Shown here in pieces: positions 11,181 to 22,513 of a stretch of 64,000 bases of DNA. The DNA is taken from NCBI GenBank assembly GCA_030015575.1, contig CM057346.1:558316315-558380314 (forward strand), written 5' to 3'. The notes under the pieces are model-generated. The model was not told where the DNA came from, ran no database searches, and saw only the letters and a program-made list of their open reading frames with translations. The DNA comes from Agapanthus africanus. Its lineage: Eukaryota > Streptophyta > Magnoliopsida > Asparagales > Amaryllidaceae. Numbering within the stretch: the stretch's first letter is position 1; the number at the start of each line of letters is the position of its first letter. A program made the position numbers and the translations under genes.

Positions 11181-11281
11181 GGCGTCGCGATTTGGGGATT
11201 TTTCTCGCGCCAGATCGAGAGAGAGAGAGAGAAAGTGAGCGTAGGCGATCGGTCTGGGGTCTTAATAAATCGATATTTACT

Positions 11282-11470
11282 TGTCCCTACGGATATACCC
11301 GTAGGTCCTTTGTTTGCGCCACCGTAGGGGCAAATACCAAATTAAGAATTAATTTTTTAATTCTTGAACGTCAGTGCCCGTAGGGGCAACCCTTTAGCCC
11401 TACGGAGTAATCCGTAGGGCCAAGTAAAATCTGCCCCAACGGATAATTACATCCGTAGGGGCAACCCCCT
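11282..11470. repeat. Subterminal CCTACGG repeats, right end of the inner CACTA
   Basis: Motifs such as GTCCCTACGGATATACCCGTAGG and CCGTAGGGGCAA occur in alternating orientation up to the CACTA terminus at 11482. They mirror the cluster at 6325-6695. Confidence 0.8.
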
Positions 11471-11624
11471 ATTTTACTAGTGAGATAATGTATCGACGCT
11501 CTCTAAAAACTTCCCCCTAAAAAATTCCCCCCTCCCCTGCACGCGCCTCCTTCTTCCTCGATCGATCTCCCTCGCCTCCTCCTTCTTCAACGGTCGTCGT
11601 CGATCCTCGACCTCCCGGCCTCCT

Positions 11625-12113
11625 TGTAACACCCTAGCACGTTCTTACATAATTAATTGGTATTTTAAAAATTGCTTTGAATTTTTTTACTTTATTCTTT
11701 TAGGTTGCGATCGATTCAAATAGTAGAGGTAGTTATCCGACCCGACCCGCATGTCTGAAACCCATTAAGATGCTAGATTATATCTAAATCACTATATATT
11801 TTTTGGGCAGCCACAAGTTAAGCATAATTTGTATTTGTTAAACTGCCATCGTATGGTTAAGCATCCCATATCTTATTTTTGCTTTTATCTATTACGTTTA
11901 AATCTCAAGATATCTAATATCAAATATTTATTAAATCTAGATATATATTTAGAATCCTTTTAAATCTTAAATTAGGGGTGTGGGTTATTTAAAATATATT
12001 TTTGCATTATGGTTTAGAAGTTTACGTATGTGAATTATTTTCCAAAATATATTTTTGATGAGATTTTGGTGGAGATTGGTTGTACTTTGATATTATCTAT
12101 ATACTTTAAACTA

Positions 12114-12148
<35 letters not shown>

Positions 12149-14301
12149 TAATCATTATATATTTTTATTAATAAACAAAACGCTCTCTCTGTTTTCTCTC
12201 TCCCTCTCTCGCTTCCCTCGTTTTTCCCGAGCATCCACGCACCTCACCTTCGCCTTCTTTCTCCCCTCGTCGTCGTCGCCAGGCTCTGAACCTCGACCTC
12301 TCGTCGCCGTTCTCTTCATCTTCCCGTCGCACCTATCCTCGACTCCACCCCGACGCCTCCAGCCTCGCCCCCATCTCTCCGACCTCACCATCGCAACCCT
12401 AACACATTGTCTTCCTCACCTCATTGCCGACCTCATCTCCTCATCTCGTCGTCATCACCGTCCTCATCTTCATCAACTCCTCCTCCTCGTCTTCGTTAGA
12501 ACTCCAAGCACTACCTTCGACATCTTCGTCTTCTTCCTGATCCCTTCACCGGAGCCGACCCCATCTACACCGCCGCTTCCACTTGCTTCCTCTTGCCGTC
12601 GATCTTGATCCCAGACCCCATCAGCATCACCACCTCCTCACAACCTTGACACCATCTCACAAAACATCCTTCCGACCCTCAACCAGCAACCCATCGCCGT
12701 GAGAACCTTCACTGTCTTCGCCGCTGATCTCAAACCCGAGCTTCTGAAGTTCCAGAGCCGAGCAACCTACCCCTAATGCCGTTCCATCATCGTAGTTGCC
12801 AAGTTCAGCTGAGACCTTACCTGTTTCGTGGTTACGTCGTTGTTGTCGTTGGTGTTCCAAACGAAGGTAACCGTATTCGTCGTTGTATTATACCGATCAA
12901 GGCAAGTTTAACTTGCTACATGCTGGTTTCATTATAGTTTACCTATGCTAAAATATATCTATTTATATTATATATACATATACTTATAATATTGCAATTT
13001 ATTATCATTATGCAATTTTATAAAGATAATCTGTATGTTACTATTTAGAAATACCAGCACATGTGTAATTATAACTGTGAAGTTATGCAAAATTAATTGT
13101 ACGACTATTCTGGTAGATACAATTTAATTTATAATAATTAACAGTCATAAAATAATACGGTTAGATATATTTTAATAAGTAATAGCGACTATATCAATTC
13201 CGTTATAGCTAGATAATCATGACAATTATATTATTGCTTTTATTGTGATTGGTTGCGCAAGTAAATATTTTTTCTGTTTAATACACAATACCTGACATGT
13301 GCGCGACACGTTATTGCTTTAGCTATATTGTCATACATGTTACCTGTATTGGTTACTAATGCCAACAATATTGACTTGTTATCCTGATTGACCTGACTTG
13401 TTGTCCTGCTAGATAAGACCAGTACACGATTGTTCCTGTGTTGGTATTAAATAGACATTCTATTGATACCTGACTAGAACATGAAATCTAAGGAAAAGAG
13501 GAAATCAAGAATGGACCCAACTTGTAACTCAACAGTTCACTACTTTCCAGAGACTGATCAGTCGTTACGAGCTTCGGCTCCGGAATGATGATGCTGACAT
13601 CATTCATCTATATATGACATTGTTTTACTGCCTAACGGCACGTCTCGAATTCAGCCCCGAGAATCATGACCGTGGTTCCGGACACGCACGAGATACTATT
13701 GAGTTACGATGAGAATTATATTAATTGGTTTCAAATACCGTTAGGATAGATAATCTAGAAACACAGACTTTAGGATACACGTGAGATACCTATAGCCCGC
13801 CGTTATATCACCTGTGATTGTTTGTTTATAGTTATACATTATTTTGCACATAACACCCTATATAGTACATTTCTCAGTTATTATTATTATGATAATATTT
13901 ATGACGCACTGACATCTGGTTTTTGCATGGATCAGTTCCTTTAACCTTGTCGCAGGAAAATCGAGAATATTTTGACAAGCAAGCTGAGCAGTGAGGAGCT
14001 TTGCTGATTAGTTTCGTATATTTAGTTTTATTTTATTTTCTAGTTATGATTTAACGTTGTGATCCCATAAGGGACGTAGCCAGGATATTATTTTTTGTTG
14101 GATCGCTATTCGTTTCCGTTATTTTCTTGTTATTATTTTATCGTGGCAGTTGGACATGTGTTAGTTAGATTTTTATTTACTGTTCTTGATATCTGATTGA
14201 TAGCCGTAATATGACCATGGAAGGATTTTTCCTCGCCATAGGTAGTATGGTTGGTTTTGTCACGTACCATATTTACGTATTTTGGGAAGCGGGACGTGAC
14301 A
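11625..14301 (+). mobile_element. Solo gypsy LTR (2.68 kb)
   Basis: The sequence starts TGTAACACCCTAGC and ends TTTTGGGAAGCGGGACGTGACA. This is the same terminal signature as the full gypsy elements at 37787-48237 and (on the minus strand) 48487-59540. It is flanked by a perfect 5-bp TSD, CTCCT (11620-11624 and 14302-14306). There is no internal domain, primer site or second LTR, so it arose by recombination between two LTRs. It contains a (TA)n tract at about 12116-12146 and pyrimidine-rich DNA at 12180-12700 but no credible gene. It interrupts a pyrimidine-rich leader of the outer CACTA. Confidence 0.9.
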
Positions 14302-14306
14302 CTCCT

Positions 14307-15050
14307 CTTTCCTCGACCTCCCGGCCTCCTCCTTCATGGCCTCCTCATCGTCGATCCTTCACAGCCTCGTCATCGTCGCTGCAGCAACCACCCTCCTTAT
14401 CTTCGTTGTCGCTGCCGCAACCATCCTCCTCCTCGTCTCCGCAACCTCCCTACTCCTTTAATTTCCAGGTTAGTTTCCTCAATTTGAATTTGAATTTTTC
14501 CAAAAATTATTTGTTAATTTCTTCAATTTTAGGGATTTAATTGTTAGATTTTAATAATTTTTTGGCGGTGTTATTGTTGTTGTTGTTGGTTTCTAATAAT
14601 TATTTAAAAAATTTATAATTTTGTTGAAATAAATAAATACAATTCAAAATCAAATTTCTTTTAGTGCAGCTGACTATGATCTATGATAACCGTATTCTCC
14701 AACAAAAGTCAAGTGGATTCTTAAGACAGGGAAACTGCATTGACCTCATAGAGAACTGTGGCCAGCAATTATATAAGACTTGTCATAACCTGAGATGTAG
14801 ACATAGATATTACAAAATTACTTCAATGTATGAAAGGAGATTCAGAGAAGCTCCTTGAAAAAAATCAAGAAGACACATACGTAATTTCAAAATTGGTCGT
14901 CATATGATGAAAAATATGTATGATTGTCTTAACCATTTATTAGTTTTTAAATCTTCAACACTAACAAGCAATGGAAGGTGGTCAAAGACCAATCTGGATG
15001 GGGCGAAAGGACTGCAGATACAAATATTTTCAAGAATAAAATAGAATTTT
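14307..15050 (+). other. Outer CACTA body: exon-like pieces
   Basis: A pyrimidine-rich leader contains an ATG at 14336, followed after about 130 bases by a plausible splice donor (CCAG|GTTAGT at about 14467). A T-rich intron then leads to an acceptor (TTTCTTTTAG at about 14663) and a 62-codon open stretch to 14858. No domain is recognised. At 14990-15046 one frame reads ADTNIFKNKIEF. This could be the degraded sequence preceding MRAGLMWTINDF of TNP2, which resumes after the nested LTR at 31780. The join is inference; no intact gene is claimed. Confidence 0.35.
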
Positions 15051-15537
15051 AAATAGCTATGATAACTAACAAATATCATATATATATAGGAATATTATTT
15101 AGTTTTAGCCCAAAGTCATTTTTAAACTGAAGATAACAATAAAATATATTTTCTGGAATTTTTCACATATTTTTCCCGTATTTTACAATATTTTTAACAA
15201 TTTTTTTTAAAAACAAATTCGATTTTATAAATAAACAGTTTAGATTTTTATTTATATATAAAAAAATATTAAACCAACTTTTAACTTGGACCGTTGGATG
15301 GGAGATCCAACGGCCCGGAACAGCTGGCGGCGCCCACGTGGTGGGGACCATTCGAAAACGCGTGATCCCTCAGGCGGCCACGTGGCGGCGCAGGGCGGCG
15401 GCTCGTCGGCTTCAGATCCAATGGACATGATTCGGGGGCGAGGGCGGCGAATCATCAGATGATGATTGGGGAATCATTGGGACGCGGATTTTGGGGTATT
15501 TGATCAGATTTTTTGGATTTTATTGTTGGAGAATGAC

Positions 15538-15547
15538 TATAAATAGA
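15538..15547 (+). promoter_or_regulatory. TATA box in the gypsy-type LTR
   Basis: A TATAAATAGA-like box lies about 200 bases before a GT donor-like site, in a GC-rich upstream context with CACGTGG motifs (about 15336 and 15379). This is the usual layout of the U3/R border in long LTRs. The position is supported by sequence only. Confidence 0.5.
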
Positions 15548-17858
15548 GGTCTTCAAACTCTATTTTTTCACACCATAGAATTCCGAAAATTCTGAAAAAA
15601 AATATCCAGACCTTCGTATCAACGACGCCGACGCTGTGGTTCCACCCAATCATCGAGAAAAAATCCGAGTGCGAAGATGTTAAGATTTTAGTACAAGTCC
15701 ACGTTTCTGACCCATCGACATCCAGCTCAAACCAAAGGTAGGATCCGCCTCTCACAACTTGTCTGTCACCTTCTTTCCTTTCGTGGTCTTAATTTCAAGT
15801 TCTAACCTCCAACCTTATTTTAAAATGATGTTAAAAATAATTCTGTATGTCTTTTGTGATACCTCATAATTATAGATTTGACACATGCTTGAAATGGAAT
15901 AATCATATTTTCTTATATGCATAAATATTGCACTATCGTCATACATGAAAAATGATATGCTTGATATTATAACCCACGGGGTATCAATCCACCCTTTATA
16001 TACACACACTTACTTATAATACCGATAAGATCTCGAAATAAGTTACTTCCACAAAATACCCTCATTTTATTAAAAATGTTGTATCTGATTAAAATACCCA
16101 TATGATATAAGACGATTTGAATAAAATACTTTAGACACACTAATACGATATGTTTTTGCTTGCACTTTTATCCACCAATTACTTCAGTTTGTTAATATCC
16201 CTTTACCTTTCTAAAATGGGGTAATACTAATCAAAATAATTATATTATGGTTTCCAACTTAACCCCCTTTTACTTAGAGAGAATATTTTTATATTAATTT
16301 TTTCTTAGCCTATTAACGAAGATTTAATACGATACCCTAATAGGGTAATATTTTACATGAAATATCCCGTGATTACTAGACAATCGTCCCTGAAAAGGAC
16401 ACAAATTCTGCCGTTCATGTGCAGCGATTGTCAATACGGAGTTGTTCCTGTAGAATGTCACATTTAATAAAATATCCTAATTTCTTTAGTGGATAATATT
16501 TTACGCAAATAACTCGTGGTTGATACGCAATCGTTCTTGAAAATGACACAAATCCTGCCGCCCATATGCAGCGGTTGCCAACACAGATGTATTTCTAAAA
16601 TGTTACATCCAAATAAAAACCATAAACTTTATAAAATTATTAATTACAATAAAATACCTTAATCCATCCTAAAAAGATATAATTTCATTTAAATACCTTG
16701 ATCTTTACTAAAAGGCCACTTTTCAAATAAAAACCATAAGCTTTATAAATGATATTTTCCAAAAGAATACCTGAAACTTTATTAAAAGATAATTTCAAAT
16801 AAATACCATAATCTTTCAATAAAAAGACATTTTCTTTAAAATACCATGGGTTTTCCCAAAATTATAATTACTCTAAAATATCATGGTTTCTTATAAACAA
16901 TAACTACCATTAAATGCCATGATCTTTATTAACTAAGCATGCTATAAATTATTATAATGCACCATGCAAATTTTAAAAGATAACAAGATAAAATGGGCGA
17001 TTGTGGAAGGCCATATTAAATGAGATCAACTATTTGATACAAGTTACAACATACATGACACATGATACGGTTAGGGTTAGAATGCGCGAACCTAGGTATG
17101 GAATACTTATAAATGAAGATCCCTGCAGGCAGGATGAACAGTCCAATATGTGGACGACTACTAACCCAGTCTTCGGACGAATACTAACCCGATATTCGGA
17201 CGAATACTAACCCTACTTTGAGGGCGAATAATCCAATATGTGGATGACGTACAATGTGGAAATTCCATACCTAGATGATATACGCACTAACTCTAATTCA
17301 TCAAAACCTTTACACTGAATAACGGGGATGGGTAGTTTGATTAGGCAATGAGGTGCGGAACTCGGATTCTCCTACTACTCGATCATGATCCCGGGAAGTG
17401 AAACGGTACATTTCACTTCTCCAGTTCTTATTCCGTAGCCAGAACGGAATAATTGCGAGTATCCGGACCCTTATTTAACAAACTAATGCGAACTTTTACC
17501 TAACATATACCACATGCAATATACCCATATTCACATATACCTCATGCAACATACCTTATTTGCATACACCTCATACCCTCATACCTATATACATTTGCTC
17601 GTTTTTGTATCTTTACTTCCTTATGAGGCAATCCTACCCGAGTGTAATTTGCTGACGGACTTTCCTTTTCTCTTCTCTATCTCTGGAATGTCCGTCAGAT
17701 GAGAATGAGTATTATGATGAGTATCAAGGTTTGGAGTCAACTAATGAAGATTATGCGGACTTGACGACAGAAGATTAGCTAGTTTTATTTTTGTTTGTTA
17801 CCCATATGTTTAGGACTTTTGCTTATTCTTCGATGTAATTAAACTATTTAGTTTATTT

Positions 17859-18903
17859 TGTTAGTTATATGTATGCCCTAGAGGCCATTACTGTACATAC
17901 GATGTATATTGTAGTGGATGCTTGGACATATATAGGGAGGACTTTCTTGCTCGACATGATAGTATGATATCTGGTTGTACTCTATCTTAACATGTACTCT
18001 GATTGTCTCTATGTTACATGTTGATAAAACCCTTAGGATATGTACTCGACTACTGGGACTATGATGAGATCATACTAGTGGGGCCACGGTAGTCGACGAG
18101 TACATCCTATAACTGTTCCTAGTCGAGGGTGTATCGAGACAGGGCATCGATACACCAGAGTAGACTAGCGTATATGCATCTTGACCCATATGATGGGCGA
18201 TGGATGATCCCATATCCATCGGTGTTTGACATCAAGGATGGTGTACGGGTGCTCAGTGGAAACTGGGTACACTGGACGGACTCGCCGAGAACTCCCAGAT
18301 GGTATTATACCTCACGTCAGATGGCAGTTCTCCGGTGACACTGGTACAGAGTAATCTGTTGACCCGAGATCGTCATAGAGTCTTGTGTGATTCCCACTGT
18401 GTTTTGATTTCCATCATACCACGTCCAAGAGGGAATGCAAAAAGGTGGCTTTTGGGTACAGTCCCGAATCACATGGAGGCAATGAGCGATAGGAGGGGAT
18501 TCGTCTCTCCCGGTATAGGGAGTTGATGTTGTGCTGTGTTCGATTGGCTATAACTGGAAATCCCTGGCCAGGGTTGCTGAGATTTACTGGTAAGTGTTAT
18601 TAGTAGTTTCTCGAACTGTTATAGAGCTCAAATCGACACGACTTATCGAGCTACTGGGGTCTGATGTTTACCACCCCTAGGCGAGATATGCGACATATCA
18701 GACGACGAGACCGGACTGTACGGGAGTGTTACTGATTGGATTCACAGGAGAATGTACAGACTTGCTTGTTGATCTTCTGAGCGCTCAATACCTGGGTGGC
18801 TGTTACGTTTAGCTGACCGCTTGCAGCTTGTGGGTATTTAGTATGATCATCACCTACTGCCGGCGTATTGACGATTCTTTAGAGTTCTACACAGAGGTTT
18901 CTT
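17859..18903 (+). repeat. 5' LTR of the copia element, first part
   Basis: This matches 29431-30475 with scattered substitutions, up to GATTCTTTAGAG(T/T)(T/C)CTACACAGAG(G/A)TTTCTT. There a 3.6-kb solo LTR has been inserted. The LTR continues at 22514. Confidence 0.92.
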
Positions 18904-19120
18904 TGTTCCCGCCAAATATTTCTGCACAGAAGAGTCCAAGGTATCAAATGGCAGCGATACACTTAAGGAAATGCGAACCAATATCTTTCGGCCTGTATTT
19001 TGATAAGTTCCCGAAGGAGGAACTATTAAATTCTGATGGTATTGGAAGCATCTCGAAAAACCCTTCGATTTGATATATTATGGGCCTCATAATTCATCCG
19101 GGATCAAAAGTTATGAAGCA

Positions 19121-19472
19121 TCACGTGTCCACACGTGATAGACCTTTAAGAACCCGCTGGAGGAGTTAAAAGATATAATAAAAACTCAGAAAAAACCCCA
19201 ATGGGGCATCACGTGCTCACACGTGACCATGGATCACGTGCAGACACGTGATGGGTTTTTAAGGCCTCTAAAATAATGAATAGAATTAAATTTTAAAATT
19301 TGTTTCCTGATTAAAAACCAGGAAGTACCTCAACGAGTTATCACGTGCTTACACGTGACCAATGGTCATGTGTTGACACGTGATGGTTAAAACAACAACA
19401 AGCGGCTGTTAAAGGAACCAATTTGGGGGTCACGTGCTCACACGTGACCAAGGGTCACGTGCCAGTACGTGA
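19121..19472. repeat. Upstream block of seven paired G-box palindromes
   Basis: Copies of TCACGTG-N4-CACGTGA start at 19121, 19209, 19234, 19341, 19366, 19430 and 19455. Each 18-mer contains two CACGTG hexamers ten bases apart. The four central bases vary (for example TCCA, CTCA, CAGA, CTTA, TTGA), while the stems are nearly invariant. CACGTG is the core bound by plant bZIP and bHLH factors. The whole unit can also fold as a 7-bp stem with a four-base loop. The block lies upstream of the TATA box at 19830. Confidence 0.95.
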
Positions 19473-19829
19473 CAGGCTTTGAAAGCCTTACAGTTTAATA
19501 GAATTAAAACTCTAAATTTCTCTAAAATCTTTCAAAATAGAATTAAAATTCTAAAAGCCTCTAAATCTTTCCAAACGGAAAAGGATTATGGGGACCGTCG
19601 GATTAAAGATCCAAGGGTGGTTAAATATCACCAATTTATGGAAAAATCCTAGACAAGGAAAGATTTCCCCTAAAATCTCACCGGAAATAACAAACAGAAT
19701 ATCTTTGGATTTAAAATCCAAAGATATTTAAAATTCACTGAATGATCTAAAGGATCATATTAATGATGAAAACAAATCAAATCTTTCAATGAGAGATTTA
19801 CTAAACAAATTGATTCTCTTTCTTTCTCC

Positions 19830-19839
19830 TATAAATAGG
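19830..19839 (+). promoter_or_regulatory. TATA box of the palindrome-rich solo LTR
   Basis: TATAAATAGG is followed about 60 bases later by purine-rich leader sequence. It places the U3/R border near 19865, so the first G-box block is in U3 and the later palindromes would be transcribed. Confidence 0.65.
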
Positions 19840-19892
19840 AGCCAAGAAAAGAAGAGAATGAATCTACTTTTTTGGGAGAAAAACAGAGAGAG

Positions 19893-20386
19893 GAGAATTT
19901 AATTCTCAAGAGGGAAAAAAATAAAGGAGAATTTAATTCTCAACAAAGAAAACCCTAGGTGAGAAAAGAGAAAAAGATCAACTTCAAAAAGAGAATTTAA
20001 TTCTCAAAATTTAAGAGTTTAACTCTTCTGCAAATAAAGAATTTAGTTCTTCTTCTAGTTGAAGATCTGTACAGAGCACATCTCCCCATAGGATGAGAAT
20101 TTAATTCTCATCGGGTCGAGATCCTGCCATGCAGATCCTAAACTTAGAAGGGGAATTGAGTTTTGAGAATTTAATTCTCCCAAACTCACAGAAATTTAAT
20201 TCCTCCTAAAATGAAACTAAGGTTTAACCCTAATCAAGAATTTAATTCTTTTACATATCTGGGAATTTAATTCCTTTAAAAAGAAATTAGGGTTTTATCC
20301 TAAATAAGAATTTAATTCTTTCACAATAGGAATTTAATTCCTCCAAAACAAAATTAGGGTTTAACCCTACAGAGAATTTAATTCTT
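19893..20386. repeat. Block of GAATTTAATTC palindromes
   Basis: About a dozen near-palindromes share the core GAATTTAATTC. The flanking bases change in pairs: GAGAATT-T-AATTCTC (19893, 19928, 19990 and others), AAGAATT-T-AATTCTT (near 20237, 20307, 20372) and GGAATT-T-AATTCC (near 20260, 20329). They lie just downstream of the TATA box and would be in the transcribed leader. The paired changes keep the symmetry, which argues against a simple microsatellite. Confidence 0.9.
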
Positions 20387-20432
20387 AAAATAAAGAGACT
20401 TGAAAGATCTCCATGCACATATAGAATATTGG

Positions 20433-21126
20433 TCACGTGATGACACGTGACCCCAATCCGCAGTGATCAGAAAAGAAGGAATAAAACCAAGGTCACGTGT
20501 CCCCACGTGACCCCTGAAAAGATCCCAAAAAAATGAGAAGGAAAGAGCTCAGAGGCAATGCCTCATGTGCTCCACGTGACTCCCAAAATGCAGAAAGAAA
20601 AAGCAAAGGAAATGAAAGCTTTGGGCGCTCTCACGTGTTATCACGTGACCCCTCAGAAAATGCTTTAACAATTGGCGCACAGGTCCCCATCACGTGCCAA
20701 CACGTGATGCTCTAAAATAAAGATAAAAAGTGTTTAACACTTATTCGCAGATTTGAGGATAAAACAAAGGAGATCTGGCTCCACATTTAAGGCGCCCTCA
20801 CGTGTCCCTACGTGACCCCTAACAAATCCCTTTAATATCCAATGGATGGATGCCTATCACGTGCCCGCACGTGATGGCCAGAGAGTCAAAAAGTGTTTAA
20901 CACTTATTTGCAGAACAAAGTAAAAGGAAATCTGGCCCCATCTTCAGATGCCTCACGTGCTCACACGTGATGGCCTGAAAGCTAAGTGTTTAACACTTAT
21001 TTGCAGCCTTAAGGGTAAAATAAAGGAGTTTCGGCCCAATCTCAGGCACCTCACATGACCCCACGTGACCACCCCATTTTTAGTGTTTAACACTATTTTT
21101 AAAGCGCATCACGTGGGAACACGTGA
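20433..21126. repeat. Downstream block of ten paired G-box palindromes
   Basis: The TCACGTG-N4-CACGTGA unit recurs at 20433, 20493, 20573 (damaged), 20631, 20690, 20798, 20857, 20953, 21051 (damaged) and 21109, spaced about 60-110 bases apart. Loops differ from copy to copy. Flanking bases often pair (A..T or G..C). This block is interleaved with the GTGTTTAACAC palindromes. Confidence 0.95.
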
Positions 21127-21157
21127 TCGTCAAATACCTTCTAGTGTTAACACTATT
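20728..21157. repeat. GTGTTTAACAC palindromes
   Basis: Five copies of a third near-palindrome are present. AAGTGTTTAACACTT lies at 20728-20742, 20891-20905 and 20984-20998, TAGTGTTTAACACTA at about 21080-21094 and TAGTGTTAACACTA at 21144-21157. Outer bases change together (AA..TT to TA..TA). Confidence 0.9.
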
Positions 21158-21500
21158 TCAAAACCAACCTAGCCCAAAATGGCTAAGTTTTCCAGAGGCA
21201 GGATTCCCCTTTGATTGAACTCCAAATATACCCTTGTTTTCCAAACTTGATCATTTCACATGACATTCAAAGTAAACTCTAAAGCTATGATGAATGGTCA
21301 GTGCCTAATAAAAGCCAAAATGTTGTCATAGCCCCCAAACCTCTGTTTAGCACTGCTGCATGATGAGGAGTTGAACCCAGACAAATGTCTAATGGCCCAA
21401 AGGGCCAATATTTTAAACATAATTGGACTTAGCCCAAACTGGCCATAAGTCCTCAAATCATCTTGAACTGAGCACATCTGCTCTTTCAACCAACTCATTG

Positions 21501-22090
21501 GTTCAAGGGTACATCTCTGAACTCCTCTGATATTTGTCGTTGTAATCCTTCAACGTCTTCAGAGAGGTGATAGGTCCCGACGGCCATACATTCAATGGAC
21601 CCCTATGTCCCTAAACTGGAAATGGACCACCATGTCCCTAAACTGGAACAATAGAGCCCAAATGCTCTTTTGTCGGATCTAAACGATCCCGTTAAGTTGA
21701 TCTTAGTCTCAAACTGGACTAACGTATCCTTAACAAACGTTTAAGTTGATCTTAGCCTCAAATACGGCTAACGTATCCTTAAACCCTCAAACAGACTTTA
21801 GTCCCAAATTGGACTACATGTCTCCCAACCAACTTTGGTTCAAGGGTACATCTCTGAACTCCTCTGATATCTGTCGTTGTAATCCTTCAACGTCGTCAGA
21901 GAGGTGACGGGTCCCGACGGCCATACATTCAATGGACCACTATGTCCCTAAACTGGAACAATAGAGCCCAAATGCTCTTTTATCGGATCTAAACGATCCT
22001 GTTAAGTTGATCTTAGTCTCAAATTAGACTAACGTATCCTTAACAAACGTTTGAGTTGATCTTAGTCTCAAATATGACTAATGTATCCTC
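21501..22090. repeat. Tandem duplication, period about 337 bp, in the solo LTR
   Basis: The segment starting GTTCAAGGGTACATCTCTG at 21501 repeats from 21838. It includes CATACATTCAATGGACC, CCTAAACTGGAACAATAGAG and GTTAAGTTGATCTTAGTC. Within each unit shorter repeats of the last phrase occur. No coding capacity is seen. Confidence 0.85.
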
Positions 22091-22513
22091 AAACCAAAAC
22101 CCCAAATCCAAATATAAGAAAATACGGATTTGGACTAATCCACGTCCTATGGGCGACGACATAAATTAGTCTCCGTATACAATCCACGGGCAACCACAAA
22201 CAAAACAAACACCCACGACACGAAGTGAAATTCTGGAGAAGGAGAAAGTTGTTACCGCTAAGCGGTAGCGTAATTAACTGCAGGGGCTTGCGCCTGCAGG
22301 GAAGAGCGTCCCCACAATCAAAAGCCCCTCAAGCGAGGGGGAATCTGACGAAGTCTGCTACATCGGCCGCATCCGTCTAGACCTTCGATACACGGTGCCA
22401 TAAATCAACTTGGCAACTTCGGAGTGGTGGACGGATAAAACCAATTAGCATCTGCCCCGAATCTCAGGCTAGACAGTCCATGTCTTGGCCGCCATTCGGA
22501 GGGGAACATTTTT

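Larger units (their letters stand above)
6325..11482. mobile_element. Inner non-autonomous CACTA transposon
   Basis: The ends are CACTACTACAAAGAAGGGT at 6325 and, inward on the minus strand from 11482, CACTAGTAAAATAGGGGGTT. Both continue into GCCCCTACGGAT-type sequence. The 3-bp TSD is AGA at 6322-6324 and 11483-11485. Within 5.16 kb there is no TNP2, DUF4218 or other transposase domain on either strand, so it must be mobilised in trans. It carries a 0.93-kb inverted repeat (7507-8438) and a C-rich telomere-like block (10686-11010). At the right end, on the minus strand, there is a promoter-like region with a possible splice donor (CAG|GTGAGT near 11068). Confidence 0.8.
18904..22508 (+). mobile_element. 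Solo LTR (3.6 kb) with palindrome arrays
   Basis: The inserted sequence begins TGTTCCCGCC and ends GGGGAACA, giving TG..CA with the inverted terminus TGTTCCC. It is flanked by TTCTT (18899-18903) and TTTTT (22509-22513). The uninterrupted right LTR of the host copia reads TTTCTTGACTCAGG, so the second TSD copy has one C-to-T change. A TATA box lies at 19830. There are no coding domains, primer site or internal repeat of its ends, so it is best read as a solo LTR of an unrecognised long-LTR element. Its interior is organised into blocks of short palindromes, each listed separately. Confidence 0.85.

Noticed and set aside
14211-14540. 109-codon frame spanning the solo LTR end and downstream DNA
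   Set aside because: It crosses the LTR/TSD border at 14301 and so joins unrelated sequences; low-complexity Ser/Pro only.
14664-14858. Possible TIFY/JAZ-like exon (LTMIYDNRIL after a splice acceptor)
   Set aside because: Only a loose resemblance over about ten residues; the rest does not fit, and the location inside a CACTA makes a host gene unlikely.
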